A stretch of 48,350 nucleotides of DNA from Treponema sp. Its GTDB lineage: Bacteria; Spirochaetota; Spirochaetia; Treponematales; Breznakiellaceae. Both the position numbers and the translations under genes were made by a program. How positions within the stretch are numbered: position 1 is the first letter of the stretch; every line of letters starts with the position of its first letter. Shown in pieces: positions 14,943 to 23,295 of the stretch. Under the pieces are notes generated by a model. The model was not told the origin of the DNA. It worked only from the letters and a program-made list of their open reading frames with translations, and did not search any database. The stretch is from the NCBI GenBank assembly GCA_031265435.1, contig JAISCR010000180.1, forward strand, positions 1 to 48,350, given 5' to 3'.

Positions 14943-17234
14943 TCAATTGATGAGCCCGGCCTTTTTGAATTCTTCAAAAAGAACATGAGGGGTCAGCGGG
15001 ATACGGTTTACCGCGACTCCTGTCGCGTTGAGCAACGCGTTACGGATTGCCGGCGCGCAGGGTACGGCCGGCGGCTCTCCCAGGGCCTTGGTACCGAAGA
15101 CGCTGGTGGGTTCCCAGTTTTCCACAAACTGCGCCTCCAGCCGGGGATGATCCAGCGTTGTGGGCAGCTTGTAATCCAGGAAGTTTCCGTTGAGCAGTCT
15201 TCCTGTTTTCGGATCGTATTTGAATTCTTCAAACATGCCGTAGCCTATGCTCATGCTCATGCCGCCGTGAACCTGCCCTCCGGCGGTCTGGGGATTGATG
15301 ATCCTGCCCGCGTCGTGAACGTTTATCAGGTTGAGGAGGCGGAGTTTTGCCATGGGAATGTCAACCTCAATTTCGGCAAAGGAACAGCCGAAGCTGAACG
15401 CGTTGGTCTTGACCTGCGCGGTTCCCTCGGCGGTGAGGTGTTCGGCCTTCTGTTCGCTGTACAGTGTTTCTGTCGCAAGTTCCGCAAGGCTCATGAGCGG
15501 CCGGTTGTTACCGCTTGTAAGTACGATAACGGCATCAATGATGTCAAGATTCTCAACGGGCATGCGGGTGTACTCATGGGCATAGAGGAGGATCTTCTGC
15601 TTGAGAAGCGACGCCGTCTGCTTTATCGCGGCGCCTCCGACATAGGTCTGCCTTGAACCGTAGGCGCCTGAACCATAGGGAGTAATATCGGTATCCTGGG
15701 TAGAGTTCACATGAACATTCTGCCAGGGAATGCCCAGGGTGTCCGCGGTAAGCTGGGTAAAGACCGTGTCGGCGCCCTGGCCTATTTCCGTTTCGCCGAG
15801 CTGCACCTGAACGCTGCCGTCCTGGTTGAGGATCATCCTGCACGCGGAGATCTCTATGGAGATCGGCCACACGGCGGTATTGTACCAAAAGAGGCTCATG
15901 CCGATTCCGCGGCGCAGAGGGCCGTTTTGGTTCCGGTAGAGTTTCCGTTTTTCGTCCCAGCCGATATAGGCCCTGCCCTTTTCCACACACTGATGAAATG
16001 AATCGAAGTAGTTGATGTTTTTGGTAAAGGGATCCTGCCAGCCTACGGGCATCACGTTCATGAAACGGAACTCCAGAGGATCGAGGCCCAGCCTGAGAGA
16101 GAGTTCCTCTATATGGCTTTCAACGGCAAAGAGCGCCTGGGGAGTGCCGTAGCCTCGCATGGCCCCCGCGGTAGCGGTGTTGGTGTATACCGTAAAGAAT
16201 TCAGTCTTTCTCGCCTTCTCGTCCTGATAAAGCTGGCGGAACACATTTGTTCCCTTTGCGGCAATTCCGTGTCCGTGGGAACCGTAGGCGCCCTGGTTTG
16301 AGAGGGCCCTATAGGAACGCGCGACGATCCTGCCGTTGGGACGCACCCAGCTTGAAAGGAAGATCTTCTCCGCATGCCGCACCCTTGTGGCATAGAAGAT
16401 CTCCTCCCTGCTGAGTTCCAGTCTTACCGGCCTTCCCCCGACCGCCTGGGTCAGGAATGCGTTGAGCGGTTCATAGAGGGCATCCTGTTTGTTGCCGAAG
16501 CCGCCGCCTATGTAGGGTTTTATGATCCGTACTTTGCCCCAGGGAAGCCCCAGCGCCTGCGCGACAATGCGGCGCACGATATGGGGTATCTGGGTCGAGG
16601 ACACCACCACGATCCTGCCTGCTTCCATGTACGCAAAGGAAACAACCGGCTCTATGTGGCAGTGCTGCACGATTGGAGTTTCATAAACACTGTCAAAGCG
16701 GAGAAGGCCCGGTTCCCTGATTGCCTCTTCAAAGTCTCCGTCTTCAATCAGCGTATGCTTGAGTATGTTGTTGGGACAGTTTTCATGAAGGAGAGGAGCG
16801 CCTTCGGCCATTGCCTCCTCGGGACTCAGCAGCGCCGGGTATTCATCATACTCAACCTTGATCGCGTTGAGAGCCCGGGAAGCGGCCACTTCATCCTCCG
16901 CAATGACCGCCGCGATATCGTCCCCGTAGAGTCTCACCCTTTTGTTGAGGAGCTTCCGGTCCGTGGGATCCTGGTGAGCCGGGTTGGTAGACCAGGGATG
17001 TCCCGCCGTGGGGAACTCTATGTCCGGCACATCGAAACAACTGAGAATCTTTATTACTCCGGGAATCTTTTCGGCTTCACCGGTATCGATCTTCCTGACC
17101 AGTCCGTTGGCGATAGTTGAATGAAGCACTTTGGCGACAAGGGCATTCCTGTCCGTCAGGTCGGCAGTGTACTTTGCCCGGCCGGTAACTTTTTCAAAGG
17201 CATCTACTCTGGGTATGCTTTGTCCAATGCTCAT
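14943..17234 (-). CDS. xdhA: Xanthine dehydrogenase-type molybdenum subunit
   Basis: Catalytic molybdopterin subunit, hydroxylating purines such as hypoxanthine and xanthine. The ATG at 17234 is preferred over an upstream TTG (17261) because AAGGA lies seven bases before it and the product then opens MSIGQSIPRVDAFEKVTG, as expected for this family. 763 residues. Motifs: GRAKYTADL, GGGFGNKQDALYEP (Moco-binding loop with the GNKQ variant seen in E. coli XdhA), AMRGYGTPQ with the substrate Arg, LGETEIGQGADTVF, and the catalytic Glu at about residue 720 in ALGEPPAVPCAPA. Located directly after the selenium genes, so a selenium-dependent (sulfido-replaced) cofactor is inferred, not shown. Confidence 0.93.
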   Translation of the reverse strand: MSIGQSIPRVDAFEKVTGRAKYTADLTDRNALVAKVLHSTIANGLVRKIDTGEAEKIPGVIKILSCFDVPDIEFPTAGHPWSTNPAHQDPTDRKLLNKRVRLYGDDIAAVIAEDEVAASRALNAIKVEYDEYPALLSPEEAMAEGAPLLHENCPNNILKHTLIEDGDFEEAIREPGLLRFDSVYETPIVQHCHIEPVVSFAYMEAGRIVVVSSTQIPHIVRRIVAQALGLPWGKVRIIKPYIGGGFGNKQDALYEPLNAFLTQAVGGRPVRLELSREEIFYATRVRHAEKIFLSSWVRPNGRIVARSYRALSNQGAYGSHGHGIAAKGTNVFRQLYQDEKARKTEFFTVYTNTATAGAMRGYGTPQALFAVESHIEELSLRLGLDPLEFRFMNVMPVGWQDPFTKNINYFDSFHQCVEKGRAYIGWDEKRKLYRNQNGPLRRGIGMSLFWYNTAVWPISIEISACRMILNQDGSVQVQLGETEIGQGADTVFTQLTADTLGIPWQNVHVNSTQDTDITPYGSGAYGSRQTYVGGAAIKQTASLLKQKILLYAHEYTRMPVENLDIIDAVIVLTSGNNRPLMSLAELATETLYSEQKAEHLTAEGTAQVKTNAFSFGCSFAEIEVDIPMAKLRLLNLINVHDAGRIINPQTAGGQVHGGMSMSIGYGMFEEFKYDPKTGRLLNGNFLDYKLPTTLDHPRLEAQFVENWEPTSVFGTKALGEPPAVPCAPAIRNALLNATGVAVNRIPLTPHVLFEEFKKAGLIN

Positions 17235-17252
17235 CTTTGTATCCTTAAGCTC

Positions 17253-17284
17253 TTGTTCCAAAACTTCAGGTGGTTCCGGAACAA
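17253..17284 (-). other. Inverted repeat TTGTTCC-N18-GGAACAA before xdhA
   Basis: Seven-base perfect arms flank an 18-base loop in the gap between yqeC and xdhA. A similar arrangement (GCTTGTTCC-N18-GGAACAAGC) occurs at 38212-38247. It could be an RNA hairpin that uncouples xdhA expression from the upstream maturation genes, or a protein site. Function unknown. Confidence 0.4.
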
Positions 17285-17303
17285 ACTTTCTATCTAATAT
17301 AAG

Positions 17304-17999
17304 CTATTCCCACAGAATATCAAGCCGGTTTTTTTTGACGCTCCCCGCGACAATCGAATGGAGGCCGGAACGGAATTCCGCCGGAAGAAGGCCGGCAATT
17401 TCCCCGGCTTTTTGCATCTCCGCTTCATCTTCAATCTGGTTGAAAAAGAGGATCTTCATGCCTGCCGCCGCGGCGAAGAGTCCCTTGCCGGTTTTCCCCG
17501 CGTGAAGGCCGCTGATTGCCGCGGCTATATGTTCCGGTTTGATTTCTTCCCCTTCCCGTATTCCGGTGAGATCCGAGAAGAGGGGCAGGCGGTGAATGAG
17601 TCCGCCGCTTGCCGCCATGCCCAGAGGCCGCAACGGTACAATGCCGATACTCAGATCCGTCCAGAGCGGAACAACCGGTTCCCATTCGGCCCAGGCCTTA
17701 AGCGGCAATTCCCTTGAACCGTCTCCTTCAATAAGAACAAGATCGAAGCGGGAAGAGATCTCTTCAAGTTCATTCAGGGAAGAAGATTCAAGTTTTCCGC
17801 TTTCCTCATGTAATGTGCCCGCGACACAAACGCCCTTCATCTCTTTGGGAATGTACATTCTTGTGGTGGTGGTCACAAGAACTTTTTTCCCCGAACTTTG
17901 TTCCGCCAGCAGAAGTATGAGGGAAGTCTTTCCCCCGCTCCCGATTACCGTGATAACTCTTTTTTCAAGTTTATAAAAATAATCGCGCAGGTTTCTCAT
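17304..17999 (-). CDS. yqeC: Selenium-dependent hydroxylase accessory protein YqeC
   Basis: Putative P-loop NTPase found almost only with selenium-dependent molybdenum hydroxylases; the exact reaction is unknown. 231 residues. Motifs: VITVIGSGGKTSLILLLA (Walker A, about 15-32), LVTTTTRMYIP (about 41-51), LVLIEGDGSRELPLKAW (about 87-103, the family signature) and a late ADHIAAAISGLHAGKTGKG-like segment beginning PEHIAAAISGLHAGK. The ATG overlaps the stop of the DUF3343 gene (ATGA), showing translational coupling. Confidence 0.93.
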   Translation of the reverse strand: MRNLRDYFYKLEKRVITVIGSGGKTSLILLLAEQSSGKKVLVTTTTRMYIPKEMKGVCVAGTLHEESGKLESSSLNELEEISSRFDLVLIEGDGSRELPLKAWAEWEPVVPLWTDLSIGIVPLRPLGMAASGGLIHRLPLFSDLTGIREGEEIKPEHIAAAISGLHAGKTGKGLFAAAAGMKILFFNQIEDEAEMQKAGEIAGLLPAEFRSGLHSIVAGSVKKNRLDILWE

Positions 18000-18256
18000 A
18001 GTTCCCTGAAACGTTTCCCCTTACGATCTGCGGTTACCTGAAAGATCCGGCTGTATGTGTCCTTCAAAAGTTTTTTCGCCTCTTCAAAATTTTCAGGTTC
18101 TACCCGGAGGCATATTCCGCACCTGCTTCCCATGCAGGCAGGCATGGGAAGCACCATCACCGGAGTCCCCGCGTCCATGAGGCATTTTTCTCCCATGATG
18201 GCGTCAACAGTCCTGTTGAAACTGAACACATATTCAAGGGACGCGCCGTCGCTCAA
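17996..18256 (-). CDS. DUF3343 protein, putative selenium/sulfur carrier-like
   Basis: 86 residues with the family pattern: EYVFSFNRTVDAIMGEKCL, then VMVLPMPACMGSRCGICLRV with three cysteines, then a C-terminal helical segment. DUF3343 proteins are small and often encoded beside YedF/SelD; the name Se/S carrier is a proposal from genomic context. TTG start with AGGA seven bases upstream. The upstream yedF stop codon overlaps that ribosome site. It sits exactly between yedF and yqeC, suggesting a hand-over role from the sulfurtransferase-like protein to cofactor maturation. Confidence 0.8.
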   Translation of the reverse strand: MSDGASLEYVFSFNRTVDAIMGEKCLMDAGTPVMVLPMPACMGSRCGICLRVEPENFEEAKKLLKDTYSRIFQVTADRKGKRFREL

Positions 18257-18265
18257 TGTTTTATC

Positions 18266-18847
18266 CTAGATGTTGATCAGCTTTCCCGCCTGGGCCATTG
18301 CTTCGACGATAGCGTACATGTTTGTTACATTTCCCACGGCAAGCTTGTCCCTGAGATTGTAGAAATCAAGGCAGGTGCCGCAGCTTGAGATGACGCAGCC
18401 TTTTTCTTCCAGACTTTTCAGATCCTTGACGGCGGCGGAACCTTCCGTGCTCAATGTAACTCCCGAATTGAAGAAGAGGATTATCTCGGGCGGAGGATCA
18501 AGTTCCGTCAATGAATACACAAAACCCTTGATCAGAATTGCGCCGAGTTCTTCGTTACCCGTACCCATTGTATTCTTTCCGATTGCCAGAACCAGGCCGC
18601 TCCTCTCTTCCTTCCGGCCGGTATTCCCTTCCTGCGCCGTGAGGACGACGAGTATATTTCCGTCGCTCTGTTTTTCAAAGCTGAAGGCCGAGCCTAGTCC
18701 TTTGGCCATCTTTTCAAGGTTCTGCCGGGCGATGTCGTTATCTACCAGGATGCGCACCGTCTCTCCTGCGGCGCATGAACGGAGCGCCTTCTTCGCCTCA
18801 ATTACCGGGATGGGGCAGGGTTTCCCTGTCACGTTAATGGTTTCCAT
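18266..18847 (-). CDS. yedF: Sulfurtransferase-like selenium metabolism protein YedF
   Basis: 193 residues in two parts. The N-terminal TusA-like domain (residues 1-75) has the carrier motif GKPCPIPVIEAKKAL with the reactive Cys near residue 10. The C-terminal DsrE-like domain (about 85-193) has IGKNTMGTGNEELG and a CVISSCGTCLDFYNL cysteine cluster. This two-domain form is the version linked to selenium metabolism. AAGGAGAA lies before the ATG, and the gap to selD is 13 bases. Expected to bind or transfer selenium in the cytoplasm. Confidence 0.93.
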   Translation of the reverse strand: METINVTGKPCPIPVIEAKKALRSCAAGETVRILVDNDIARQNLEKMAKGLGSAFSFEKQSDGNILVVLTAQEGNTGRKEERSGLVLAIGKNTMGTGNEELGAILIKGFVYSLTELDPPPEIILFFNSGVTLSTEGSAAVKDLKSLEEKGCVISSCGTCLDFYNLRDKLAVGNVTNMYAIVEAMAQAGKLINI

Positions 18848-18860
18848 GAATCGTTCTCCT

Positions 18861-19952
18861 TTACAGTAATATCACAGGACAGTTTCCCCTGTCCGCAACT
18901 TCACCGATGATCGCCGCGTCGGAATCATCCGCTTTTATGAGATCGCAGAGTTCCTGCGCCTTTTTCATATCTACCGAAACAAGGAGCCCTCCCGATGTCT
19001 GGGGATCAAAACAGATCTCCTGCAGGGCCTCCGCCACGCCGTTTGTTTCCGCCCTGCCCGCCATGTGATTCCGGTTCCGCTGGGCTCCCGCGGTAGTATA
19101 GAAGGCCTGTGCATACTCAATGGCTCCGGGGAGAAGGGGGAGGGCGCCCGATTCGATAAGTATGCTGTGTGTGTCCCCGGCCATTTCCGCCGCGTGAGAG
19201 AGAAGCCCGAATCCTGTAACATCCGTGCAGGCATGAATCGGTTTTTCCGCGGCCCTGTTCATCGCGGTGATTTTTTCGGCCGCATAACGGTTAAGTCTCT
19301 CCATTGAAGAGGCCGCCTTCTTTACGAATGTCGCATCCGCCTTCCCGGCCCTCATGGCGGACATTACAAGGCCTGCGCCCAGGGCCTTGGTGAGGATGAG
19401 GGCATCGCCTGTCCTGCAGGCATTGTTGCGCAGTACCGGTTCCTCTTCGGTGATCCCGGTAAGGGCAAGCCCGTACTTTATTTCATGATCGTATATCGAA
19501 TGTCCCCCCGCAAGAACCGCGCCGGCTTCCAGAACTTTTTCCGCTCCGCCGCGAAGGATCTCCGCAAGTATCGCCTTGTCCATTTTTTCCGGAAAGCAAA
19601 CCATGTTGAGCGCGAAGAGGGGACGCGCGCCCATTGCGTAGATGTCGCTCAACGCGTTTGCCGCGGCGATCTTTCCAAAGAGAAAAGGATCGTCCACCAT
19701 GGGAGGAAAAAAATCCACCGTGGAAACCAGTACCGTATTTTCGGCAATGCGGTACACCGCCGCGTCTTCGTTGCCGCCGAACCCCGCGATGAGGGCCGGA
19801 TCATTCTTCAGCCTGAGTCCCGAAAGGAGAGAGGCCAGTGCGTTCGCTTCAATCTTGGCCCCGCATCCCCCCGACGTACAGCCTGACAGAAGTGATTGCG
19901 CCTGAGGTTCGGGCCCATCGTTTTTTACAGGTGAATAATTTGACAGTTCCAT
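18861..19952 (-). CDS. selD: Selenide, water dikinase (selenophosphate synthase)
   Basis: Makes selenophosphate from selenide and ATP. 363 residues from the ATG at 19952. A GTG at 19958 is only two bases from the -10 box and is less likely. The active-site region reads SGCTSGGCGAKI: Cys30 matches the catalytic Cys/Sec position and Lys33 the essential Lys, while the second Cys of the E. coli motif is Ala. There is no selenocysteine codon here. Other motifs: STVDFFPPMVDDPFLFG, AANALSDIYAMGA, AGGHSI, TDVTGFGLLSHAAEM, DPQTSGGLL. It heads the leftward operon. No selA, selB or Sec tRNA gene is visible in the window, so here selD may serve the hydroxylase pathway. Confidence 0.95.
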   Translation of the reverse strand: MELSNYSPVKNDGPEPQAQSLLSGCTSGGCGAKIEANALASLLSGLRLKNDPALIAGFGGNEDAAVYRIAENTVLVSTVDFFPPMVDDPFLFGKIAAANALSDIYAMGARPLFALNMVCFPEKMDKAILAEILRGGAEKVLEAGAVLAGGHSIYDHEIKYGLALTGITEEEPVLRNNACRTGDALILTKALGAGLVMSAMRAGKADATFVKKAASSMERLNRYAAEKITAMNRAAEKPIHACTDVTGFGLLSHAAEMAGDTHSILIESGALPLLPGAIEYAQAFYTTAGAQRNRNHMAGRAETNGVAEALQEICFDPQTSGGLLVSVDMKKAQELCDLIKADDSDAAIIGEVADRGNCPVILL

Positions 19953-19968
19953 TGACACATAGTATAGT
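19940..19968 (+). promoter_or_regulatory. mocA-xdhD operon promoter
   Basis: A perfect TTGACA (19940-19945), 17-bp spacer and TATAGT (19963-19968) give initiation near 19975. The -35 lies inside the first codons of selD, so the two divergent promoters overlap face to face and should compete for RNA polymerase. Confidence 0.65.
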
Positions 19969-19988
19969 CATATTCAGGATTAAGGCAA
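19961..19988 (-). promoter_or_regulatory. selD operon promoter (leaderless type)
   Basis: Minus strand TTGCCT (19988-19983), 16-bp spacer, TATACT (19966-19961); eight bases to the selD ATG at 19952 and no Shine-Dalgarno. Its -10 box overlaps the -10 box of the opposing mocA promoter. Confidence 0.65.
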
Positions 19989-19998
19989 GGATTGTAAT

Positions 19999-20637
19999 TT
20001 GAGGGAAAGCGCTGTTGACGCTATTCTGATGGCCTCGGGTTTTTCGCGGCGTTTCGGCGGAGAGAATAAACTGCTTGTTCCCTTCCGGGGGAAACCTCTG
20101 GTCAGACATACTCTCGAATTGGCCTGCGGCATTGATTGTATCAAAAATGTTATTCTTGTTACCTCGTTTGATGAGGTTGCCTCTGAAGCAATGAAACTTT
20201 CACATTTACGGAGTATAAAAATTATTCGCAACGATCATCCCGAAAGGGGACAGCGGGAATCTGTACGGCTCGGAGTGGAGGCTTCCTCCGCGGACCGGTA
20301 TCTCTTCTTCCCCTGCGACCAGCCTCTGCTGGATACGGAAACGGTAACACGGATCATTGGGTCGGCCAAAACCGAAGGGCAGATTATTCAGCCTTTTTTC
20401 CTGAGGGGAGTCATGCAGAACAGTCAGGACAGGTTTGGCGAAGTAGAGGCGGGGAATCCGGTTTTGTTTTCCGCTTCCTTCCGTGAGGAATTGTTGTCCC
20501 TGCGGGAAGGGGAGCATCCCCGGGACATAAAGGCGCGGCATCCTGAGGCGGTGTATTCTGTCGAAGTAGAAAATGAAACAGCGCTTCTCGATGTCGATGA
20601 TCCTGAAACGCTTTTGAAATTGGAAGGGTCCCGCTGA
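19999..20637 (+). CDS. mocA: Molybdenum cofactor cytidylyltransferase-like protein
   Basis: Nucleotidyltransferase expected to convert Mo-molybdopterin into the cytosine dinucleotide form used by xanthine-dehydrogenase-type enzymes. 212 residues. Motifs: ILMASGFSRRFGGENKLL (family LAAGxSxRMGxxK, about 9-26), YLFFPCDQPLLDTETV (about 96-111) and VEAGNPVLFS. TTG start at 19999, needed to keep the first strand (AVDAILMAS); AAGG lies about nine bases before it. Its stop overlaps the xdhD start (TGATG). E. coli has a similar NTP-transferase gene, ygfJ, in its xdhD/ygf cluster. MobA-type activity is possible but the context favours CTP. Confidence 0.87.
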   Translation: MRESAVDAILMASGFSRRFGGENKLLVPFRGKPLVRHTLELACGIDCIKNVILVTSFDEVASEAMKLSHLRSIKIIRNDHPERGQRESVRLGVEASSADRYLFFPCDQPLLDTETVTRIIGSAKTEGQIIQPFFLRGVMQNSQDRFGEVEAGNPVLFSASFREELLSLREGEHPRDIKARHPEAVYSVEVENETALLDVDDPETLLKLEGSR

Positions 20638-23219
20638 TGGCGGTAAGCCTGATCGTTAACGGGAAAGAAGTTCAGGGTGAGGAAGACCGCAGGCTTCTCG
20701 ATTTCCTCCGTTATGATCTTCATTTAACCGCCGCAAAAAACGGCTGCGCTTCTGGAGCCTGCGGAGCGTGTACCGTCCTGCTTGACGGGAAGGCTGTGCG
20801 TTCATGCGTATTGACCCTGGGAAAATGCGCGGGAAAAAAAGTTGTCAGCCCTGAAGGTTTGAACATGCGGGAAAGGGAAGTGTATGCCTTTGCGTTTGCC
20901 GAAGCCGGCGCGGTACAGTGTGGTTACTGTATTCCCGGCATGGTGATGGCGGCCAAGGCTCTCCTGGACGCAAACTCCGATCCGGACGAAGCGGAGATCC
21001 GCAGGGCGATCAGGCCGAACATCTGCCGCTGTACAGGGTATGTAAAGATCGTCAGGGCAATACTTCTGGCGGCGGAATTTTTCCGGAACGGCAGTCCTGT
21101 TCCAAAAAAGAATTTCAGCGGCAGGCTGGGAGAAAGATTCCACCGTGTCGACGCGGAAACAAAAACACTGGGAAGCGGAAAGTATGCGGACGATCTTTTC
21201 TTTGACAACATGCTTCATGCCTCCGCTTTGCGGGCCGCTCATCCCCGCGCACGGATTTTAAAAATAGATATGGCGGAAGCCCTCTCTCACCCGGATTGTG
21301 CCGCGATCTTTACCGCGGCCGATGTTCCGGGCAATAACAAGATAGGTCATCTCGCTTTTATTTCCGATTATGATGTGATGATCGCCGAAGGCGGGATCAC
21401 CCGTTTTGTGGGAGACGCCGTAGCGCTTGCGGTATGCAGGAGGAAGGAGAGTCTTGAAAAGGTAAAGGCCCTCATCCGTGTAGACTACGAAGTTCTCCAG
21501 CCGCTTCTCAGTCCCGCCTCCGCAATGGCGGAAGGCGCGCCGCTGATCCACGACAGGGAACGCAACATACTGGCCCATGAACATCTTGTCCGCGGAAACG
21601 CGGAAAAGGCCATCGCGGAATCAAGGCATGTTGTAAGCAGGCATTTTTCAACACCCTTTACGGAACATGCGTTCATGGAGACTGAGTGCGCCATTGCCCT
21701 TCCCGACGGAACCGATAAACTCGTTCTCTATTCCGGCGGACAGAGCGTCTACGATGAACGGCGGGAATGTTCCCGCATGCTCGGCATTAAGCCGGAACAG
21801 ATCAGGGTAAGGGGACAGCTTGTCGGCGGCGGTTTCGGAGGCAAGGAGGACATGAGCGTTCAGCATCATGCGTGTCTTGCCGCGTGGCTTCTCAAAAAAC
21901 CGGTAAAGGTTTGCCTGAGCAGGGAAGAGAGTATCGCCGTTCATCCCAAACGCCACGCCATGGAGATGGATTTTACGCTGGGCTGTGATGAAGAGGGAAG
22001 GCTCACCGGAATGAAGGCGGTGATCGTTTCCGATACCGGGGCCTATGCGAGTCTTGGCGGGCCTGTGCTCCAGCGGGCCTGCACCCACGCGGCAGGGCCC
22101 TACAATTTTCAGAACATTGATATAGAAGGAACAGCGGTCTATACCAACAATATTCCCGCGGGGGCCTTCCGCGGTTTCGGAGTAACCCAGTCCTGCTTTG
22201 CCATGGAGAGCTGCCTCAATCTCCTCGCGGAAATGGCCGGCCTCAGCCCGTGGGAAATCCGTTACCGCAACGCGATACATCCCGGAGAAACACTCCCCAA
22301 CGGACAGATTGCCGGGGACGATACGGAGCTTGAGGCATGTCTTCTTGCGTTAAAAGAAAAATTTGAAGATGCGGCGAAAACCGGAAAGACCGCGGGCATC
22401 GCCTGCGCCATGAAGAACTCAGGGCTGGGTGTGGGACTTCCCGATACGGGCCGCTGCATCATCTCAATCGAAAAAGGAAAGCTTCATATCAGAACCAGCG
22501 CCGCCTGTATCGGTCAGGGACTTGCGACGGTAGTTTTGCAGATCGCGTGCGAGACTACCGGCCTTCCTCCCGGCGCCTTTACGGTTGAAACTCCCGACAC
22601 GGAACGCACTCCCGATTCAGGCACCACCACCGCTTCCCGGCAGACTCTCTTTACCGGGGAAGCGTTGCGTCAGGCCGCGTTGAAACTCAAGGCCGCCATG
22701 GATGAGGCGCATGGAAGCCTTGAGTCCCTTGAAGGGAAGGAATTTTACGGCGAGTATCTGGGAAAGACCGATCCCATGGGTTCCGGCAAGATGAATCCGG
22801 TAAGCCATGTGGCCTACGGCTATTCCGCCGTGATGGCGATCCTTGACAGGGAAGGCAGGGTTGACAGTATCACTGCGGCCTACGACATAGGGACTGTGGT
22901 AAACCCCCTGTCCGCGGAAGGTCAGATCGAAGGCGGCCTCCTCATGGGGATGGGTTATGCCCTTACCGAGGACTTTCCTCTGGAGGGAGGCCGGCCCCTG
23001 CGGAAATACGGCGCCCTGGGTCTCCTCCGTTCCGACGCGGCGCCCCCCATGGAGATCATCTTTGTAAAGCCGCGGCATCCTTCTTCCCTGGCTTTCGGAG
23101 CCAAGGGAGTAGGGGAACTTGCCGCCATCCCGGTGTGTCCCGCGATAGGCGGGGCATACCTTGCAAGAGACGGCCTTCTGCGGGACAGGCTTCCCATGAA
23201 GGGAACTCCATACCGTTGA
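20637..23219 (+). CDS. xdhD: Selenium-dependent molybdenum hydroxylase, fused Fe-S/Mo subunits (XdhD type)
   Basis: One chain of 860 residues combining the [2Fe-2S] unit and the molybdenum unit, with no FAD domain. Cluster ligands are in KNGCASGACGACTVLLDG (about 36-53), CGYCIPG (about 100) and NICRCTGY (about 137). The Mo part shows GGGFGGKEDMSVQ, GAFRGFGVTQS with the conserved Arg, AACIGQGLATV and the catalytic Glu at about residue 827 in GAKGVGELAAIP. This layout matches E. coli XdhD and the clostridial enzymes named Se-dependent xanthine dehydrogenase. The lack of an FAD domain implies another electron acceptor; YgfK, encoded next, is the obvious candidate partner. Confidence 0.92.
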   Translation: MAVSLIVNGKEVQGEEDRRLLDFLRYDLHLTAAKNGCASGACGACTVLLDGKAVRSCVLTLGKCAGKKVVSPEGLNMREREVYAFAFAEAGAVQCGYCIPGMVMAAKALLDANSDPDEAEIRRAIRPNICRCTGYVKIVRAILLAAEFFRNGSPVPKKNFSGRLGERFHRVDAETKTLGSGKYADDLFFDNMLHASALRAAHPRARILKIDMAEALSHPDCAAIFTAADVPGNNKIGHLAFISDYDVMIAEGGITRFVGDAVALAVCRRKESLEKVKALIRVDYEVLQPLLSPASAMAEGAPLIHDRERNILAHEHLVRGNAEKAIAESRHVVSRHFSTPFTEHAFMETECAIALPDGTDKLVLYSGGQSVYDERRECSRMLGIKPEQIRVRGQLVGGGFGGKEDMSVQHHACLAAWLLKKPVKVCLSREESIAVHPKRHAMEMDFTLGCDEEGRLTGMKAVIVSDTGAYASLGGPVLQRACTHAAGPYNFQNIDIEGTAVYTNNIPAGAFRGFGVTQSCFAMESCLNLLAEMAGLSPWEIRYRNAIHPGETLPNGQIAGDDTELEACLLALKEKFEDAAKTGKTAGIACAMKNSGLGVGLPDTGRCIISIEKGKLHIRTSAACIGQGLATVVLQIACETTGLPPGAFTVETPDTERTPDSGTTTASRQTLFTGEALRQAALKLKAAMDEAHGSLESLEGKEFYGEYLGKTDPMGSGKMNPVSHVAYGYSAVMAILDREGRVDSITAAYDIGTVVNPLSAEGQIEGGLLMGMGYALTEDFPLEGGRPLRKYGALGLLRSDAAPPMEIIFVKPRHPSSLAFGAKGVGELAAIPVCPAIGGAYLARDGLLRDRLPMKGTPYR

Positions 23220-23260
23220 GTCTGTCCCAAAACTAATTGATTATGTGCTAAAGCGCATGG

Positions 23261-23289
23261 TTTTGAAACAAGCCCGGATATGCTATACT
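23261..23289 (+). promoter_or_regulatory. Internal leaderless-type promoter before ygfK
   Basis: -10 TATACT (23284-23289) is followed by TGTAAC and ATG at 23296. The -35 is weak: TTGAAA (23263-23268, spacer 15) or TTTTGA (23261-23266, spacer 17). It would let ygfK-ssnA-yqeB be made separately from xdhD. Confidence 0.5.
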
Positions 23290-23295
23290 TGTAAC

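Noticed and set aside
17235-17303. Gap before xdhA considered as a molybdenum-cofactor riboswitch
   Set aside because: Too short and only a single simple inverted repeat; none of the expected multi-stem structure.
18861-19952. selD considered as a selenocysteine-containing version
   Set aside because: The active-site codon encodes Cys and the frame has no internal TGA.
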